Part shown: positions 37,451 through 50,363 of the stretch, one piece after another
Layout of the letters: each line of letters starts with the position of its first letter
How positions within the stretch are numbered: position 1 is the first letter of the stretch
Assembly (NCBI GenBank): GCA_963920765.1
Contig: OY987245.1
Coordinates: 1,380,727-1,444,726, forward strand
Source of the DNA: Ulota crispa
Taxonomy: Eukaryota > Streptophyta > Bryopsida > Orthotrichales > Orthotrichaceae
DNA length: 64,000 nt
Direction: 5' to 3'
Notes under the pieces: generated by a model
Databases searched by the model: none
The model's input: the letters and a program-made list of their open reading frames with translations, nothing else
What the model was told of the DNA's origin: nothing
Program-made: the position numbers and the translations under genes

Positions 37451-38178
37451 CCCCTAAAGGCCCAAGCACTATTTTTTGGCAAAATATTGATTTTGGGCAA
37501 TTCACTACAAGTGGACATTTCATCTTTTTTCTGTGAAAATTTCACACATGATGTATCCAAGGAGTAGCTTTAAGGTCCAACAATTTTCATAACTTTTTAC
37601 TGCATGGTTCAAAAGTTATTGCATGATATGTTGTCTTTTTTGAACTCCGGGCAGCCTGGGCAGCTCAAAAAACTTCTTTAAAAGTTACTTTTTTTTAAAC
37701 GTTTTTTTGGAATTGATTCTTTAGACTTATGTGTACTTGGGAAGCTTTGAACCATTCAATTTTGATTGATGATATGAAAGTTATGAGACATTTTAGTTTG
37801 TGGGTAGGTATGGAGCCATACCTACCCACAAACTAAAATGTCTCATAACTTTCATATCATCAATCAAAATTGAATGGTTCAAAGCTTCCCAAGTACACAT
37901 AAGTCTAAAGAATCAATTCCAAAAAAACGTTTAAAAAAAAGTAACTTTTAAAGAAGTTTTTTGAGCTGCCCAGGCTGCCCGGAGTTCAAAAAAGACAACA
38001 TATCATGCAATAACTTTTGAACCATGCAGTAAAAAGTTATGAAAATTGTTGGACCTTAAAGCTACTCCTTGGATACATCATGTGTGAAATTTTCACAGAA
38101 AAAAGATGAAATGTCCACTTGTAGTGAATTGCCCAAAATCCATTTTGTCCCCCTAAGGGACAAGTGGGTTTTTAGGGG
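37451..38178. mobile_element. TTAA-flanked foldback MITE 2 with a 325-bp perfect hairpin
   Basis: The element is 728 bp between TTAA copies at 37447-37450 and 38179-38182. Ends are CCCCTAAA... and its inverse. Inside, 37489-37813 and 37816-38140 are inverted copies; every segment I compared base by base matched, with only 'AG' (37814-37815) as the loop. The outer 38 bp on each side are equal in length but diverged apart from the terminal eight bases. Such perfect arms mean a very recent origin or arm-to-arm correction. Any transcript would fold into a long double-stranded RNA. Ends match the other TTAA MITEs in this window. Confidence 0.9.
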
Positions 38179-38182
38179 TTAA

Positions 38183-39801
38183 AGGGCGTCAAATGTTCCA
38201 ACTTCTCTTGGTAGATGACTTGGGCCTAAAATTTAGAATAAAAGTTCTAGTCTTTTGGGTTTCTCAAAAATCAAGAAAAAGGGTTGGTTATTGCACAGTA
38301 GTTCACACTGTGTTCCATGGCCCATCTTTGTGAGTGAGTCCCACCTCAATGTGAGATCCCAACTTAGTTAGGTAATTGAGGGTAAAAATAATGTCAACAA
38401 AAGTCATATATATTATATGCAAAATATTGGTGGGACTTTGGTTGAAGGTTGGATCTAGCAAAATGGTTAGTTCAAACCTTGAGTAAATTTTTAACTTCTT
38501 TTATGTCAAAACTTCCAACATGTGTTGCCATGTAAATAATCAGACGTGGGACTTGGGATATGGTGTGAAGCTCCAAGTTCTAGCTTTTGACTTTACAACA
38601 ATCAAATTCTCAAATGTCAATGGGATGTGGAACATACATTAGAACTCCTCTAAACTAATATCTCACATGTTCCAACACCACCCACCAAGGGTCTTGGAAC
38701 CGTTTTAGGGTCTTTAGCCAATTGGCTATACCCGTGTGCAAGGGTATGGCATAACTGCAATCTAGGAACAAAATAGTAAAAACATAGAGATAATTGTTAG
38801 GAAGAAAAGTAGAAATTTGTTGATTTTTTTGTGGCAGTGTAAGTTACAAATTAGAAGGAGATTTATCCCCTAAAATTCTTTTGTGTTTTACATGGTTTAA
38901 TGGCTCAAAATTGACCTCTCTCAATAAAATGACTAGTAAATCAAAGATTTGAATTTTTTTCAATAATTTAACCTTAAAATCTATTTTTTCACTTGCTTAT
39001 GTAAATCCTCTCAAAAATTCAAATTTTATAAGGGCATATTTCATTAGATTATAAGATTCAAAGTACGGGCAAAACTTTTTTTGAAGCTTCTCTAAGGTGT
39101 CATTTTTTTTGGTTATTCAAAATGATATCTTCCACTTTATGATTTTCTTGTGCAACTTAAATTTCTTGTAGAGCATAAAGTTGGCTATATATCTCACAAA
39201 TTTCATGATCACCCAATGGTTAAGACATAATGAAAAACAATTGGAAGCAAGAATTGCTTTGTTCAAATTGTCATTACACTAAAAAAAACTTCACAAAAGA
39301 GATTCTTCTAGAAATAAATCTCAATTACAAAATCCGTATGGTGTAAACCTAGAACATCATGTGGAATACTTGCCAAAGTAAAAAATTTCTAAAAACAAAA
39401 GTAAAAAGTAAGTTATTACGTAGTTAAGGAGAATTGACTGCAAATTTTGCCCATTGACCAAGCCATTGTAAAGTGCTATTGAACACTATTTCCTCAATTC
39501 CTTTGTTTCTATTTTTTTCTAGGATGCCCGTGTTAACATCTAAATCACATATCGAACCATATCTCACTCAAAAATTCTTCAATTCCACTTTTTTTGGTAG
39601 GTATGCAAGCATTTTAATATGAGCACATGCACCCTTATTTTCACAATCTTACCTTATGTATTTACTCAAGAAATGCTTGGCCAAACATCCCAAAAGCCCA
39701 AAGTGGGCTCTTTGGTCCTTTAGGGGTTAAGAGATCCCGGGTGGCTACTTCTACATAGAGTACTTTTGAAATTTGCTATTCCAATAAAGAAAGTGTGAAG
39801 A
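38183..39801. other. AT-rich DNA with a solo MITE end
   Basis: No gene seen. At 39717-39730 there is an end reading CCTTTAGGGG next to TTAA. Its inverse (CCCCTAAAGGACCAA) matches the left end of the element at 37451 (CCCCTAAAGGCCCAA) even better than that element's own right end does, so a larger or nested element 37451-39726 is an alternative reading. Confidence 0.45.
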
Positions 39802-39805
39802 TTAA

Positions 39806-40421
39806 CCCTTTAAGGTTTGTGGTTGATTTGGGGGGTGGGCAAGAGGTTTTTCTGTTCTAAACTTAATACAAATGAGAAATACCTACTTGTGATTTGTGAT
39901 GAAGATTTGACTAAACCATTTGAATGGGACTTTATGCTTGGACCTTCACAATAAATTTGGTGGCAATTGAGAGTTCCTTTGTGTTGCAAATTATAATATA
40001 TCTCTCAGTTCATATATAGTGAAGTGAGCATGCATACAACCAGCTACCTTTGCCACTATCTTTCTTGCTAAGGAATTCATTTTCATTCTTATAGGGTAGG
40101 TTTCTCATTTTTTACCATCAAGAACCATATGGAACTCCAACTTGGCGTTCCCCAAACTTGTGTTTGAGTATAATGTCATTCACTTTTGCGTTTAGGGTTG
40201 TTTTTCTCCAATGATTTGCATATTTTCAATTTGCATGCCGGCAATTTTTTCAACCCATACACATGTCAACACGGATCTTCATGGAATTTGTCCCATTACA
40301 TTCATTCCAAATTCCCCAAACCCATCTCCTTTCATCCATAATCAAATTCATTGTCAAACTTTGGCTACCAATTATAATGTGTCTAAATTTACCAAAAAGT
40401 GGTTGACTAGACAATAAAGGG
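39806..40421. mobile_element. TTAA-flanked MITE 3
   Basis: 616 bp between TTAA copies (39802-39805 and 40422-40425). The inverted ends share only CCCTTTA (7 bp), then diverge (AAGG versus TTGT). Interior non-coding and AT-rich. The plan is the same as the other TTAA MITEs but the match is weaker, so this is the least certain of the four. Confidence 0.5.
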
Positions 40422-41814
40422 TTAATAAATTTTTGTGGTGTTAAATGTGCAAAGACAATTTTTCTAGTCTCAAATGTGCAAGACAATTTTTTTTCTTGCT
40501 TCAAGATTTAGTCACTAATATGGGAGTTGAACACAACTTCCTACTAGGATGACTCCCCATTTTGGAGTATTATTGATCGGCACACCACAAAACATTAGGA
40601 AAATGTGATAGAACTGTGAAATGCATAAGCATTGGGAAGTTGCAACCATGGAGCCTTCAAGTCCTCCTTGAAATTCCTGCTTGAAGCTCCCCTTTGAATC
40701 ACCGTGAGCCCAACTCTAGAGTTGAGGTTAATCACTTTAAGTCCTTGTACACTTTCTCTAAGTTGCAAAGTATTGACCTCATAAAAACTTAGGAAAAGAA
40801 GTGAGGATACTGAACTCTTCAATTGTTAAACGTCTCCATGGCAACCAACCTTAACTGCATTTTTCCAAGAGCCAATAGCTTCCTTATAAGGGAAAGTATC
40901 AGGGCTGAAATATTTTTGGCCAAACATCCACACAAAAAGTGGCAAATGCTTGCTAAGCTTGTTTCTATGATAGGACTTTAGAAATTTGAGATTGGAGAAA
41001 AGTCTCTTGTCCTCCAGTGATCCAAACACCAAACAACACCCTACTTTAGCTAGCTTGAAATATTCAGGGATAAGCTTCTGCAAGTGTTGTGATTTGGAGA
41101 GACGGCGCTAAAGCTTCACAACATGATTCAAGTTAAATGGCTGACCACAAGCACTCTCACAATTAGAGAGCATTATCCTCTTAAACAAGCCCTATATTGG
41201 TTTTCCAAACTTGATGCAAAAAGCATCTTTAGCGCTATGTATGAGCTCCCTTCTTCCAAAGAATCACTCACAATGGTGGCATGGGAGTAAAAGCTCTTGA
41301 GCACCAATAGATGCTGGGCAATATTCTTCTCAGCTTCTTCTTCCTTCTAATATTGAAGGTATGTAATTCCAAAAGCATCCAACAACTCATGCTGAGGAAA
41401 CCTTCTATCCAGCTTGTCACAAAAAAAATCTACAATTTTTGCACACATTCCATAGGTTGACATGCAAAGAAGAGATCCTAGGAGGTCAAGGTTGCATGAA
41501 GCAAAATTGCCAGAAAAAATGCATACTTTTGTTGCAGTCAAGGAAAGGCAAGCTCAACCAAGGTAGACTGGTACAACAGTGATGGGTAAGGATTCAAAAA
41601 CAAACCTTGACCTACAAGACAAACCACGCAAGAAGCCGACAAAATTTGAACTTGGAAGCAGCCTTGCCTTTAGGCTGCCAAAACAGCTTTAAGGTAAGGT
41701 GAACATAACACAATACACCCCACAGACATAAATGAAAAATTGTAAAAGCAAGGACCTAGAATTTACAAAGACTAAAAGGAACATGAACCAATCATATACA
41801 CAAACATCCATAAC

Positions 41815-41910
41815 GCGTTATTTGTTAAATTGGGAAAAACGGAGGTACCATTTTGTACCCACCTTAAATCCAAAAAGTGACCTTCAACCAGCTTTGAAGG
41901 TATCAAATTC
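41815..41910 (+). repeat. Dispersed repeat C, copy 1 (single arm)
   Basis: Reads TTATTTGTTAAATTGGGAAA, then 'CCAAAAAGTGACCTTCAACCAG' in altered form, matching 55715-55820 (TATTTGTTAATTTGGGAAAA, AAAGTTACTTTAAAACCAG). It lies in a gap of the hAT gene, so it may be one of the sequences that interrupted it. Confidence 0.5.
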
Positions 41911-43519
41911 CGTCTATCGAGCGCAATTAACTATTTTTGCACTTGGTCAAGTGCAATCTCCGTACACCCAACTATAACTAAAATGTTCAAGTTGACCTAG
42001 CAGAACTCCATGTGTGGGGGGGATTTTTTTTTAAACTTACTAGAAAAAAATATCTTTTTTTAAAATTTAATTAATTAATTAATTAATTTTTAAATTTCCC
42101 CTCCCTGCCTTCAGACCCCACGGATGTGCGCGGGGTTGAGAAGAAAGAGGGAGGGAAACAAATGAGGACTCACAACATTAATGCAAGATAAAATGCCCCC
42201 TCAATTCCTCAAACACACACAAATAACACTTAGACAAAAGCTGGAGCAAATTCAATTTAGAAAACCAGAAGTTGCCATGAGCAATAATACATCAAATCTA
42301 AGGGCATGTAAGGCAACGCAAAATGGCATGAATTGCTTAAACCCAAAACTGCCTTGTCTGCAAAGAAACCCATATTATCCAAAACCATTAAAAAACTTCA
42401 AAGAAACCTTGGTGAATAGACCCTAAACCAAACTTACTGTAAGACAAAGACAATATGAACAACATCTAAGTAATTAAACGGAAGCAACCTTAAATACAAG
42501 TATAAAAAGGCTAAACCTAAATGAAAAAGCAAATCAGCAGTAGCCTACAAAGAGCCAAAAAAGAATGGTAAGTATCAGGAAAAAACAATTGCCTCAATTG
42601 AACCAAAAATTGAAGCAGATTGTACAAACAAAACAGTGGCCTTGACACTTTTCTTGAATTAAAAATTCAACTTTCTAGGCTCTACAAAGAATACAACAAC
42701 CTTTGATTTCATATATCCTTTTGGAATTCATTGAAACACTCCCCTCACAAAAGCCTCTTGTCTACTTAAACCTAGGGTAGCCTTACCTGCATAGCAACCA
42801 CAAGACTACAACAACATTAACACTAGCAAAAAAAACATTTCAAAAAGTAAACTTAAAAACAGTAAAAAAAAGCAGCGGCTAAATTCTTTCACTTACAAAT
42901 TGACACTGGACATGATCCTAAACTTGCTTGTACTCCGCATTTGAAACAAAAAGCTGCTGGCTGGTCTGCTTATCATAGTATCGAGCAAAAGTTTGAGTCA
43001 ATTTTAAATCAAAAACCAAATAGGATAATCTAGGTTCTCTAGGAAGGGCCTTCCATTTCAACGGGATGTCATCAAAAATGAACATCACCAAGGAGTTGTA
43101 GACTTTGAAATTTGCTATGCTATAGAAAATGAATTTGTTCACAAATAGCTCATTCAATTCTTCTTGACACACTTTAATAGCTTCTATGAAATCACAAACA
43201 AATATGTCTTAAGATTGTGCAAGCTTAATCAATGAATGCACAAAATTTAACAATGGAATGGAGTAAGATAGCAATGGTAAAACCTCTATATTTGCCAAGA
43301 TGTCAAAATTGTCTCCAGCTTTAGCGATAGATCTTTGACCGGGTCTGCTAAACATGTCGACTCCCATCTTGGTCAACAAAGCCCTATACTCCGCGAGGAC
43401 TTTTGGGCCAAGCTTTGTATGAAAACCCGGCAAGTTTTTACATTTTTAATCATCTTATTGCTCTTGGTCTCCATTAGGTCAATCAATTTCTAGAGTTTGT
43501 TATGCTGTTTCTTGCTTCT

Positions 43520-46500
43520 GCAAAAAAATATAAGTGCATATATTGGATCAATCCCTCCAAACAAGAGACAAAAAGATACTTTGACAAAGTTTCCACTTCT
43601 AGATTTATTTGATAAGAAGCGGAGCTAGCCTCCAATGACAAAGGGTCTATTTGTCACGAATTTGTTTTGTCACTCTCGCTTTTTGGTTTTTAAAAGTTTT
43701 AACTATGTTTGCACCAAAACAAACAAGTTTATAGTGTCCTAATGGAGATTCCTCCAGCATGTAGATACTCGTTATTTATTTATATTTGTGTTAATTTTAA
43801 TAAATCAACAGTTAAGGCAATAGGGGTGGTTATAGTGAAAACCACGGTATGGTGACAGCATAACGGCCATAAATTCCAGTGCGCTGCGCCGTCTTGTTAC
43901 ATGTATAGTTTAGGGGGGTAGGTAGCGGATTGGCTGGGCCACTTACATGCCTCACTAGCTGCCAAGCTGTGGGCCGCCATCACCGTTTGACGAGTCCAAT
44001 GGAGTTCAAACTTGGATCGGCGGGCGGCTAAAGACAATCACTTCTCTAGCCAACTAAATTTACGACTTGGCAACTAAAGACAAGCATTTGACGCTATTAT
44101 ATGCTCGCAAAGGCACGTGGCCACTTTACGGTGATATATATATTGTAATTTCATCTTTTTTATCTGTTTATCTAGATGTTTTGAAAGGCTCATATATTTT
44201 GCCTTTATTTGAATAAAAATACTAAGGGTTTAGAAGTGAATAGGAAAAGTGTGAAAGGAAAAAGAGTTTGACATCTATGGTGGGGTTAGGATGGAAAGGA
44301 GCATGGGTTGATGTGCTTTACTTTCCTATTTTAGATAGAATCAAAATTAAAAAAAAGAGATTTTTTAGTATGTTAAAAGTTAGTATATTAGTGTTGGTAG
44401 AAAAAATGAAGAAATTCCAAAACTTTGAGATGTGAAAACTTTTTGTGTATATATGATTTTGAATTGAAATTTAGAAAAATTGTTCATTATGTAATTAACT
44501 TTTCAAAATAAGTTTGCAAATTTAATTTGGAATTGTGATGCAAAAGTTATAAGTGTTTGAATTTTAGAGTCAAAATGTCAGATTATGAAGAAAAGCTGAG
44601 TCTTTGACAAGTCATAGCTTATGATCTGTATATTATTTTGCAACAAGATTTGGAAAGAATGTCATCTTAGTTTTAGTTTTTTATAAAGTCCTTAAATGTG
44701 AGATTTAAAACTTGGAGAAGAATGTTATGAAGGAGTGAAGGATTGGAGGTGGCTGCTCATTTATTAGGAGAAGGCTAAAACTTTGAAAAGCTACAGCTTG
44801 TAGTCAATATGAAATTTTCTTTTCAGATTTTTAAGAATGATATTTTGTTGTCATAGCTTTTTGAATTGTTTTCAATTATTTCATTTGGAATCTTATTAAA
44901 GAAGTTATAGTGAGTAGAAGTTAAAGATTTGGGTGCTTTTAAAAAAATTGAGATCCACACTTTGATTGACTAGTATTTTTTGACAAAATTTTATTTTGAA
45001 ATGAAAATTGTAGGAGTTATAGCGAGTGGTATTGTCTTTTCAAATTAATATCAAGTTTTTTTATGAGTGATGTGTAGAACAAAAATTATAGAGGTTTATA
45101 GAGGCAGTGTTTAGTTTTGCAAAAATTAAGAAGAGCCTTTACTTTGAACCCGCATAACTTTTAGACAATAGCTTAGATTGAGTTGAAATTTAAAAATATG
45201 TTAGAAGGTTAGAAGAGCTTTTCATAGTGCTATTACACTTAGCATTTAAATTGTTGAGCCATCTGTAGTACTAGATAAAAGAACGCAACTTTTTTAGAAC
45301 TTGTTATTTGTGATTTTCTCTATTGTTTTTATTAAAACATGAAGACTTGAAGACATGAATACTTGAAAATTTGAAGATATGAAGATTTCAAAAGAAATAT
45401 TTTAGATTTATTTTTTATGTCTGTGTGAGATGTAGCTTTGTTATTTCTAGCCGACTTTTGAGGCTTGTTTGTCAATTCATTTTTATTATATTTTGTAAAT
45501 CTTGTTACGGGCAGTTTGGGTTAAATCAAATTCAACCTCATTTATTGTCGTAGTGACAAAGTGGAATTGATCACCCACATGGTCAAGACTTGCTCTGTTC
45601 TTACGATCTGGAGTTTTGGCCAGCAAATCGTAAATTTGATTTTCGGATCCCATCATATGGACGGCAGCTTGTGTCTGCTGTCCGATTTACCCGTCCCATA
45701 TCCAATGGGCTCTTATCCTTACCTTGACCCTTATATCCTAAGAGCTAGCCACATGATAGGCTAACGAAAGACTGAAAGCTGAAAATTTGAAGAATAAAGA
45801 TCAAGACCGACAATAATTCTTAGTCAACAACATACAATTGCAGCGAGAAATCTTGCGTGTTTCTAAGGCGCACTCCTTTCAACTCAACAATGAATGATTG
45901 CAAAAAATATTTTATGTTTTTTGTCTCAAAATGCCTCTTTTTTGGTGTAATACTAGCAGTGCTGCTAGTATTGCAAGTACTACACAACATCATCACAATA
46001 GAAATTTAAACCGTCCCTCTCATCCTAGATCTATTGAGAATCAAACATGTGGTATATCATTTAGAAAGACCAACTATTAGTAATGACAATTCAATGAATA
46101 GATGAAAAGAAAGTTCACATCCTCAGATGATGGTAGTGGTCAGTAACCACGATCAGTGGTTACATAGTGTCATAAATAGAGAGGAGTACTATATAGGCAT
46201 GTGGAGCGGAAATTACTTGAATTTCTAGAGTGCCATGTTTTCAATTTTAGTAATTACAAAAAAAATCCAAAACATAAAACAAAAAATGTCCATTTTTTAT
46301 CTCTTTGAGTAGCTTCACTTGATGCAAGTGGTTTTTGGAGAAAGTTTTTTTTATTTCACCAATGCATGGAGAATGGATGCTTACTTTGAGATAATGTGCA
46401 TGGCATGGAATTTAGAATTTTGTGAAATCCTTTTATGAATCCATGTAATGATGCTTGATAAACCACTCCACCAATTTGTAGCACAAAATTTTCTTTTTTG

Positions 46501-46612
46501 GACCTAAAATAGCATTAAAAACCTCCAAAACCACAAAGGTAGACATGCAATTGGAATCCACTTAAAAATAGTAAAATAATTTAAAACAAAAAACAAAAAA
46601 AATACTGAACGT
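43520..46612. other. Foreign or intronic DNA inside the hAT locus
   Basis: This 3.1-kb stretch separates two conserved transposase blocks. It contains a GC-richer patch (about 43,840-44,110), a 1.3-kb T/A-rich part with recurring 'GTTATAGYGAGTRG' and 'GACTTGAAGACATGAA' words, and another GC-richer patch (45,480-45,770). None has an open frame I recognise or clear terminal repeats. A small palindrome (GTAACCAC-GATCA-GTGGTTAC) lies at 46,143-46,163. Confidence 0.35.
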
Positions 46613-47467
46613 CTATAACTTTAAAGTGAACATTACTATAAAATCCAAAGTCAAAACAACTTGGTACGCAAAAGATAGGAGCCAAAAACCACCCACAAGA
46701 AGTGAAGGGAACAGAAAATAATACAAGTGTTTCTTGCAATCACCCTTGCAAGCAATCTCCTTTCTAGTTAGCCCTCCTTCACTCATCAAAGCCTGCATAA
46801 TAACCTTGGTTAGATGATTAGTCGTTCTACTCTTAACAATGCAAGACAAGTGCACCAGATGAGGAATTTGATCCCAGTTTTCCATAGCGTAGATGTGGAC
46901 GCCTGTCCATGAAGTGTTGTCCACAACAGTGACCTCATCTGTGCTAATAGAAATGAATCTAGAGGATTGAACCACAAATTTCAAGGCACCTAAAACTAAT
47001 GCATGTAAATACTTGCTCATCTTCCACTTTGAGGTCTCATATCAATGTTTCTAGGATAGGTGCTTTATCATCAGGTGGCGCTGAAGTTGCTACTCATGTT
47101 TGTGATTGCACATAGGACAATCATGAAACAAGATTTGAAACAAAGTAGAAAACTATAACCCTTTTCATTTGGCGTCACCTTCCAAACCAGCAATAAGCTA
47201 ATCAGCCACAATACCCGACTTAGTTTGCCCTACCCAAAGCTTGTAGAACTGCACGTGTTTGGCCTCCATGTTGATGAAGGAATTGTCTTTCTTGAGGTGT
47301 TGCAATGGCACCACGTCCTCCTTCCAAACCCTCTTACCTTTGTGCTTTTTTAGATTATCAGCCTTTGGCACCATAACCTTGCACCGGCTAGTGATACTTG
47401 TGTTGCTGCGGCAAAGGACTCTGGTGATGTTTACAATTGGAGTTGAATTTGACCTCTGCATATGCAA

Positions 47468-50359
47468 ATTTGGCCGCCCAAATCTCTTGCCACCTTCGCT
47501 TGAGTGTGTTGGCGGTGACGTTATTTTTCTTTCATGAGGGCACTAGAACTGCAAGATATCTCTTTGCAGTCATTGCTGGTTTTTTAGCAGAAGTCGGAGT
47601 CTTAGCCTCTAGATCTTCAGTCTTCAGAGGAAGCACGGTAGCTTTAGATGGGAGGCAGCCCCAAGTAGTAGGCTAGACTTACGACTCTAAAACCTGAGTC
47701 TTAAACACACAATAGACCTAAGAAATGGGCGACAAATACTTCCCTACGTTGTTGTTACTACGATTGAACCCAAAAGTTTGGACATGGAAGTTCTTGGAGG
47801 GCTTCAAACGTGGTGCCATTGGAGACTCTCTCAACCCTAGAATCCCCACTAAATTCAACAACAGCAAGAACCAGCTGCAATGGATGCGGCAACAACGGCA
47901 AAAATCCAACAAGCAAAAACCTTACACCCTTGAAAATCAAGTGTCACTCATAACAGAACTATGATTAGATTAAGATCAGATCTAGAAAAGAAAAATTCCA
48001 ACCTTGAAGGCAAATCAGGCGAGGTAAAGTAAGAAGAAACAAAAAATCCCTCGGCCTCTTAGGCTCTCACTTCTGCAAAATGCAACTGCAAAACATCCAA
48101 AAGGCCCAATTTACCAAAGACATAAACTTGAACCCAAAATTGTGAGCGTGAAAGGGCTAGGAAACGCATCAACTATGTGAAAATTGACCTAAGAAGATTG
48201 AAAAAATAAAAAGCGTGAGAGAATTCAAACGCCATGTGATGGACGCAAATCTCACCGCCCTTAAATAGGCTGAATTTGGCAAAGACAACGCGCACAAATC
48301 CATACTCTTTGCACAGTCAAAATCCCACAATCATATACCCTAAGGCCTACAATGCATTCATCACAGAGATGCGTTGATTGCTGGAGGCAAATTGGTGCCT
48401 CCAATGTTTCAATGCACCTCAGAAGTGGCGCAGTGGCCAAAGGGGAATTCAAAGAATGCCCACAATCGACAATGAGTAATTCAAGGGTTGAACTACTGCG
48501 CCTAATTATTTTCCTAATTGGATCTTGCGGGAGCAATTTTTAAAGCAGCGGAGGACGTATGCAAGTATCATGATGTATTATCTAACATATCTAGACATAG
48601 GATCTGCTCTTCACCTGCAAGCATTGACACTTATTGAGTGGACATGTCTAATTATTGGGTACAACATTCTTGAACATGTTGGTGAGTTAGTTGCTAGAAT
48701 TGTGTTCAAGTATCGTGCAGAGATTTGGGCGCTAAGTGTGCACTCTTTATTAGAGAGAGGTATTGCATGCATTGCACATGATTGAGAAGTGAAGGTGGCA
48801 TGAAACTTAGTTTTCTCAAATCACTACATAGACAACGAGCACCAAGAAGGGAAGATCATCTTGCATGCAAGGGAGGAAAGGAATCATTGCAGCAGAGAGG
48901 GATGTGCCCTTGCAGATTAGATGCTCAATCAATGAAATTAGGCAATGATAAATGCTATGGTAAGGACAACACCAATTTGTGTTGTGCAAATCCACAACCG
49001 AGTTTTGTTATGAAGATTATCTCTGGCAACTCTGGCACGTGGGGAAGGTGTGAGATTGATTTGTTTGGTCATCTTGAAGGCTGTGGCTTACAGGTGACTA
49101 ATCAATCGTATTCTTATGAAGACTTTTATTGCATGGTCGGCTTCACATATTCTTCATGACTAACATATTATTGAGTCTACCTGTTTACTTTCTGTAGAGA
49201 TCCAGATCAAGCTTTATTTGAAGTGGTTTTTGTAGAACTCACTCTGCAGACCTTGAGGCTTAGTCGGATCACTATTTGTATATTGAGTACTTCCTATGCA
49301 ACAAAAAGGTAATTTTTAGAAGGCTATTTACTTCTCATGCAAAAATAAAAAGGCATCTATAATTGTATAATTTGACAAAATGACCTATATTATGGCACTT
49401 CATAATTATTTATACGGCCTAGGAGATTGTGTTTTTCCTAGGCTATTTTTTTTAGAAGGAAAAAAATAAATTATCAAGCAAAATGACAACAAAAGATTTC
49501 AGATAAGAGGTACAAAAATGGCATGAGAATATTTGGTGATTGGAATTTAATATTGTAGTAAAATTAATTTTTTTACACCCTATTTTTTTTAATTTAAACA
49601 TTTTGGTTAGTGTTAGATATTTGCATTTTTTCCACATTCTATTATTTTAGTTCAAACCTTTATTATGACAACTTTGTTTACACAAAATTTTGATATTTTT
49701 TTCACTTCTCATTTTTTTATATTTAAACACGTATTTTAGGCTTAATTTCATATTTTATTTTGATACTTTATTTTTTGCTCTGATATAGGCTATGGCACTT
49801 TTTTTGGTTTTAAATTTTGAATTTGTTTCACTTCAAATTATTTTTGTTAAGTCACCTTTATTTTTACTTTTCATCCAACATAGCATGGCCCCTCAAATAC
49901 ACAGCTGCCTGTACAAACCCATACAAGATACAGTCTTGTGCATATGATAGTTCAAGATCTTGTGCCTCTACATTAATTGTAAAAAATATCAATGCTTTAG
50001 ATTTGTAGTGTACCTATATTATTTAGATTAGATTTAGCACTTTAAATGTTCTTTTCTTTACTTGTAAGTTTGTTATAATGTTTATCTCAAATGAATAAAA
50101 CCCTTGTTATATTATCCGGCACGTCAATTCTAAAATGCTTTAAGTGATCCATCCGGGTTTTGTAATCAACAATGTCCATAATCAATTTGTCACATTCTAA
50201 ATGCTTTTAGTAGAATGAGTAATGACATTGAAGTTAATGAATGTTTCTTAGAATGTTTCTCAAAAGTTGCATCTAAGGATAAAAGATTTTAGTAATAGGA
50301 TAAGCAAATCAGTTCCCAATCATATTAGTTAAAATTTGGGTTTTACATAGTGATTTGTA
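47468..50359. other. Unassigned region with several moderate open frames
   Basis: 47.5-49.2 kb is GC-richer than its surroundings and has overlapping frames on both strands (for example plus 48525-48785 and 48782-49159, minus 48261-48536). None shows a motif I recognise and they are not consistent with splicing. It may be the 5' part or flank of the hAT element, or another decayed element. 49.2-50.36 kb is AT-rich with nothing supportable. Confidence 0.35.
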
Positions 50360-50363
50360 TTAA

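Larger units (their letters stand above)
40826..47467 (-). mobile_element. Decayed hAT-like transposase gene, split by insertions or introns
   Basis: Collinear minus-strand fragments match, from N- to C-terminus, a hAT-like transposase family that I recall from plant genomes. 47467-47198 carries VPKADNLKKHKGKRVWKEDV. 47020-46613 carries SSRFISISTDEVTVVDN and NHLTKVIMQALMSEGGLT. About 43505-43209 carries KLIDLMETKSNKMIKNVKT and VLAEYRALLTKMG, then ILANIEVLPLLSYSIPLL. 43172-42918 continues the central region. 41541-41347 carries DRRFPQHELLDAFGITYLQY. 41083-40826 carries the C-terminal dimerisation-type block (FGSLEDKRLFSNLKFLKS). TTGCAG-type acceptors before some pieces suggest original introns. 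Frameshifts and stops (for example around 43,430-43,500) show it is dead. The 3.1-kb and 1.4-kb gaps hold unrelated AT-rich DNA. I could not assign terminal inverted repeats or an 8-bp target duplication. Confidence 0.75.

Noticed and set aside
44150-45480. Possible retroelement interior in the gap of the hAT gene
   Set aside because: Word repeats give an impression of an old element, but no terminal repeats, primer site or protein motif could be recognised, so no element is called.
48415-48490. Possible tRNA start (GTGGCGCAGTGGCCAAAGG)
   Set aside because: No T-loop consensus within 50-75 bases and no acceptor-stem pairing.
48525-49159. Two adjoining plus-strand frames that might form a gene
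   Set aside because: The frames differ, there is no splice signal joining them sensibly, and no motif is recognisable. Left as unassigned.
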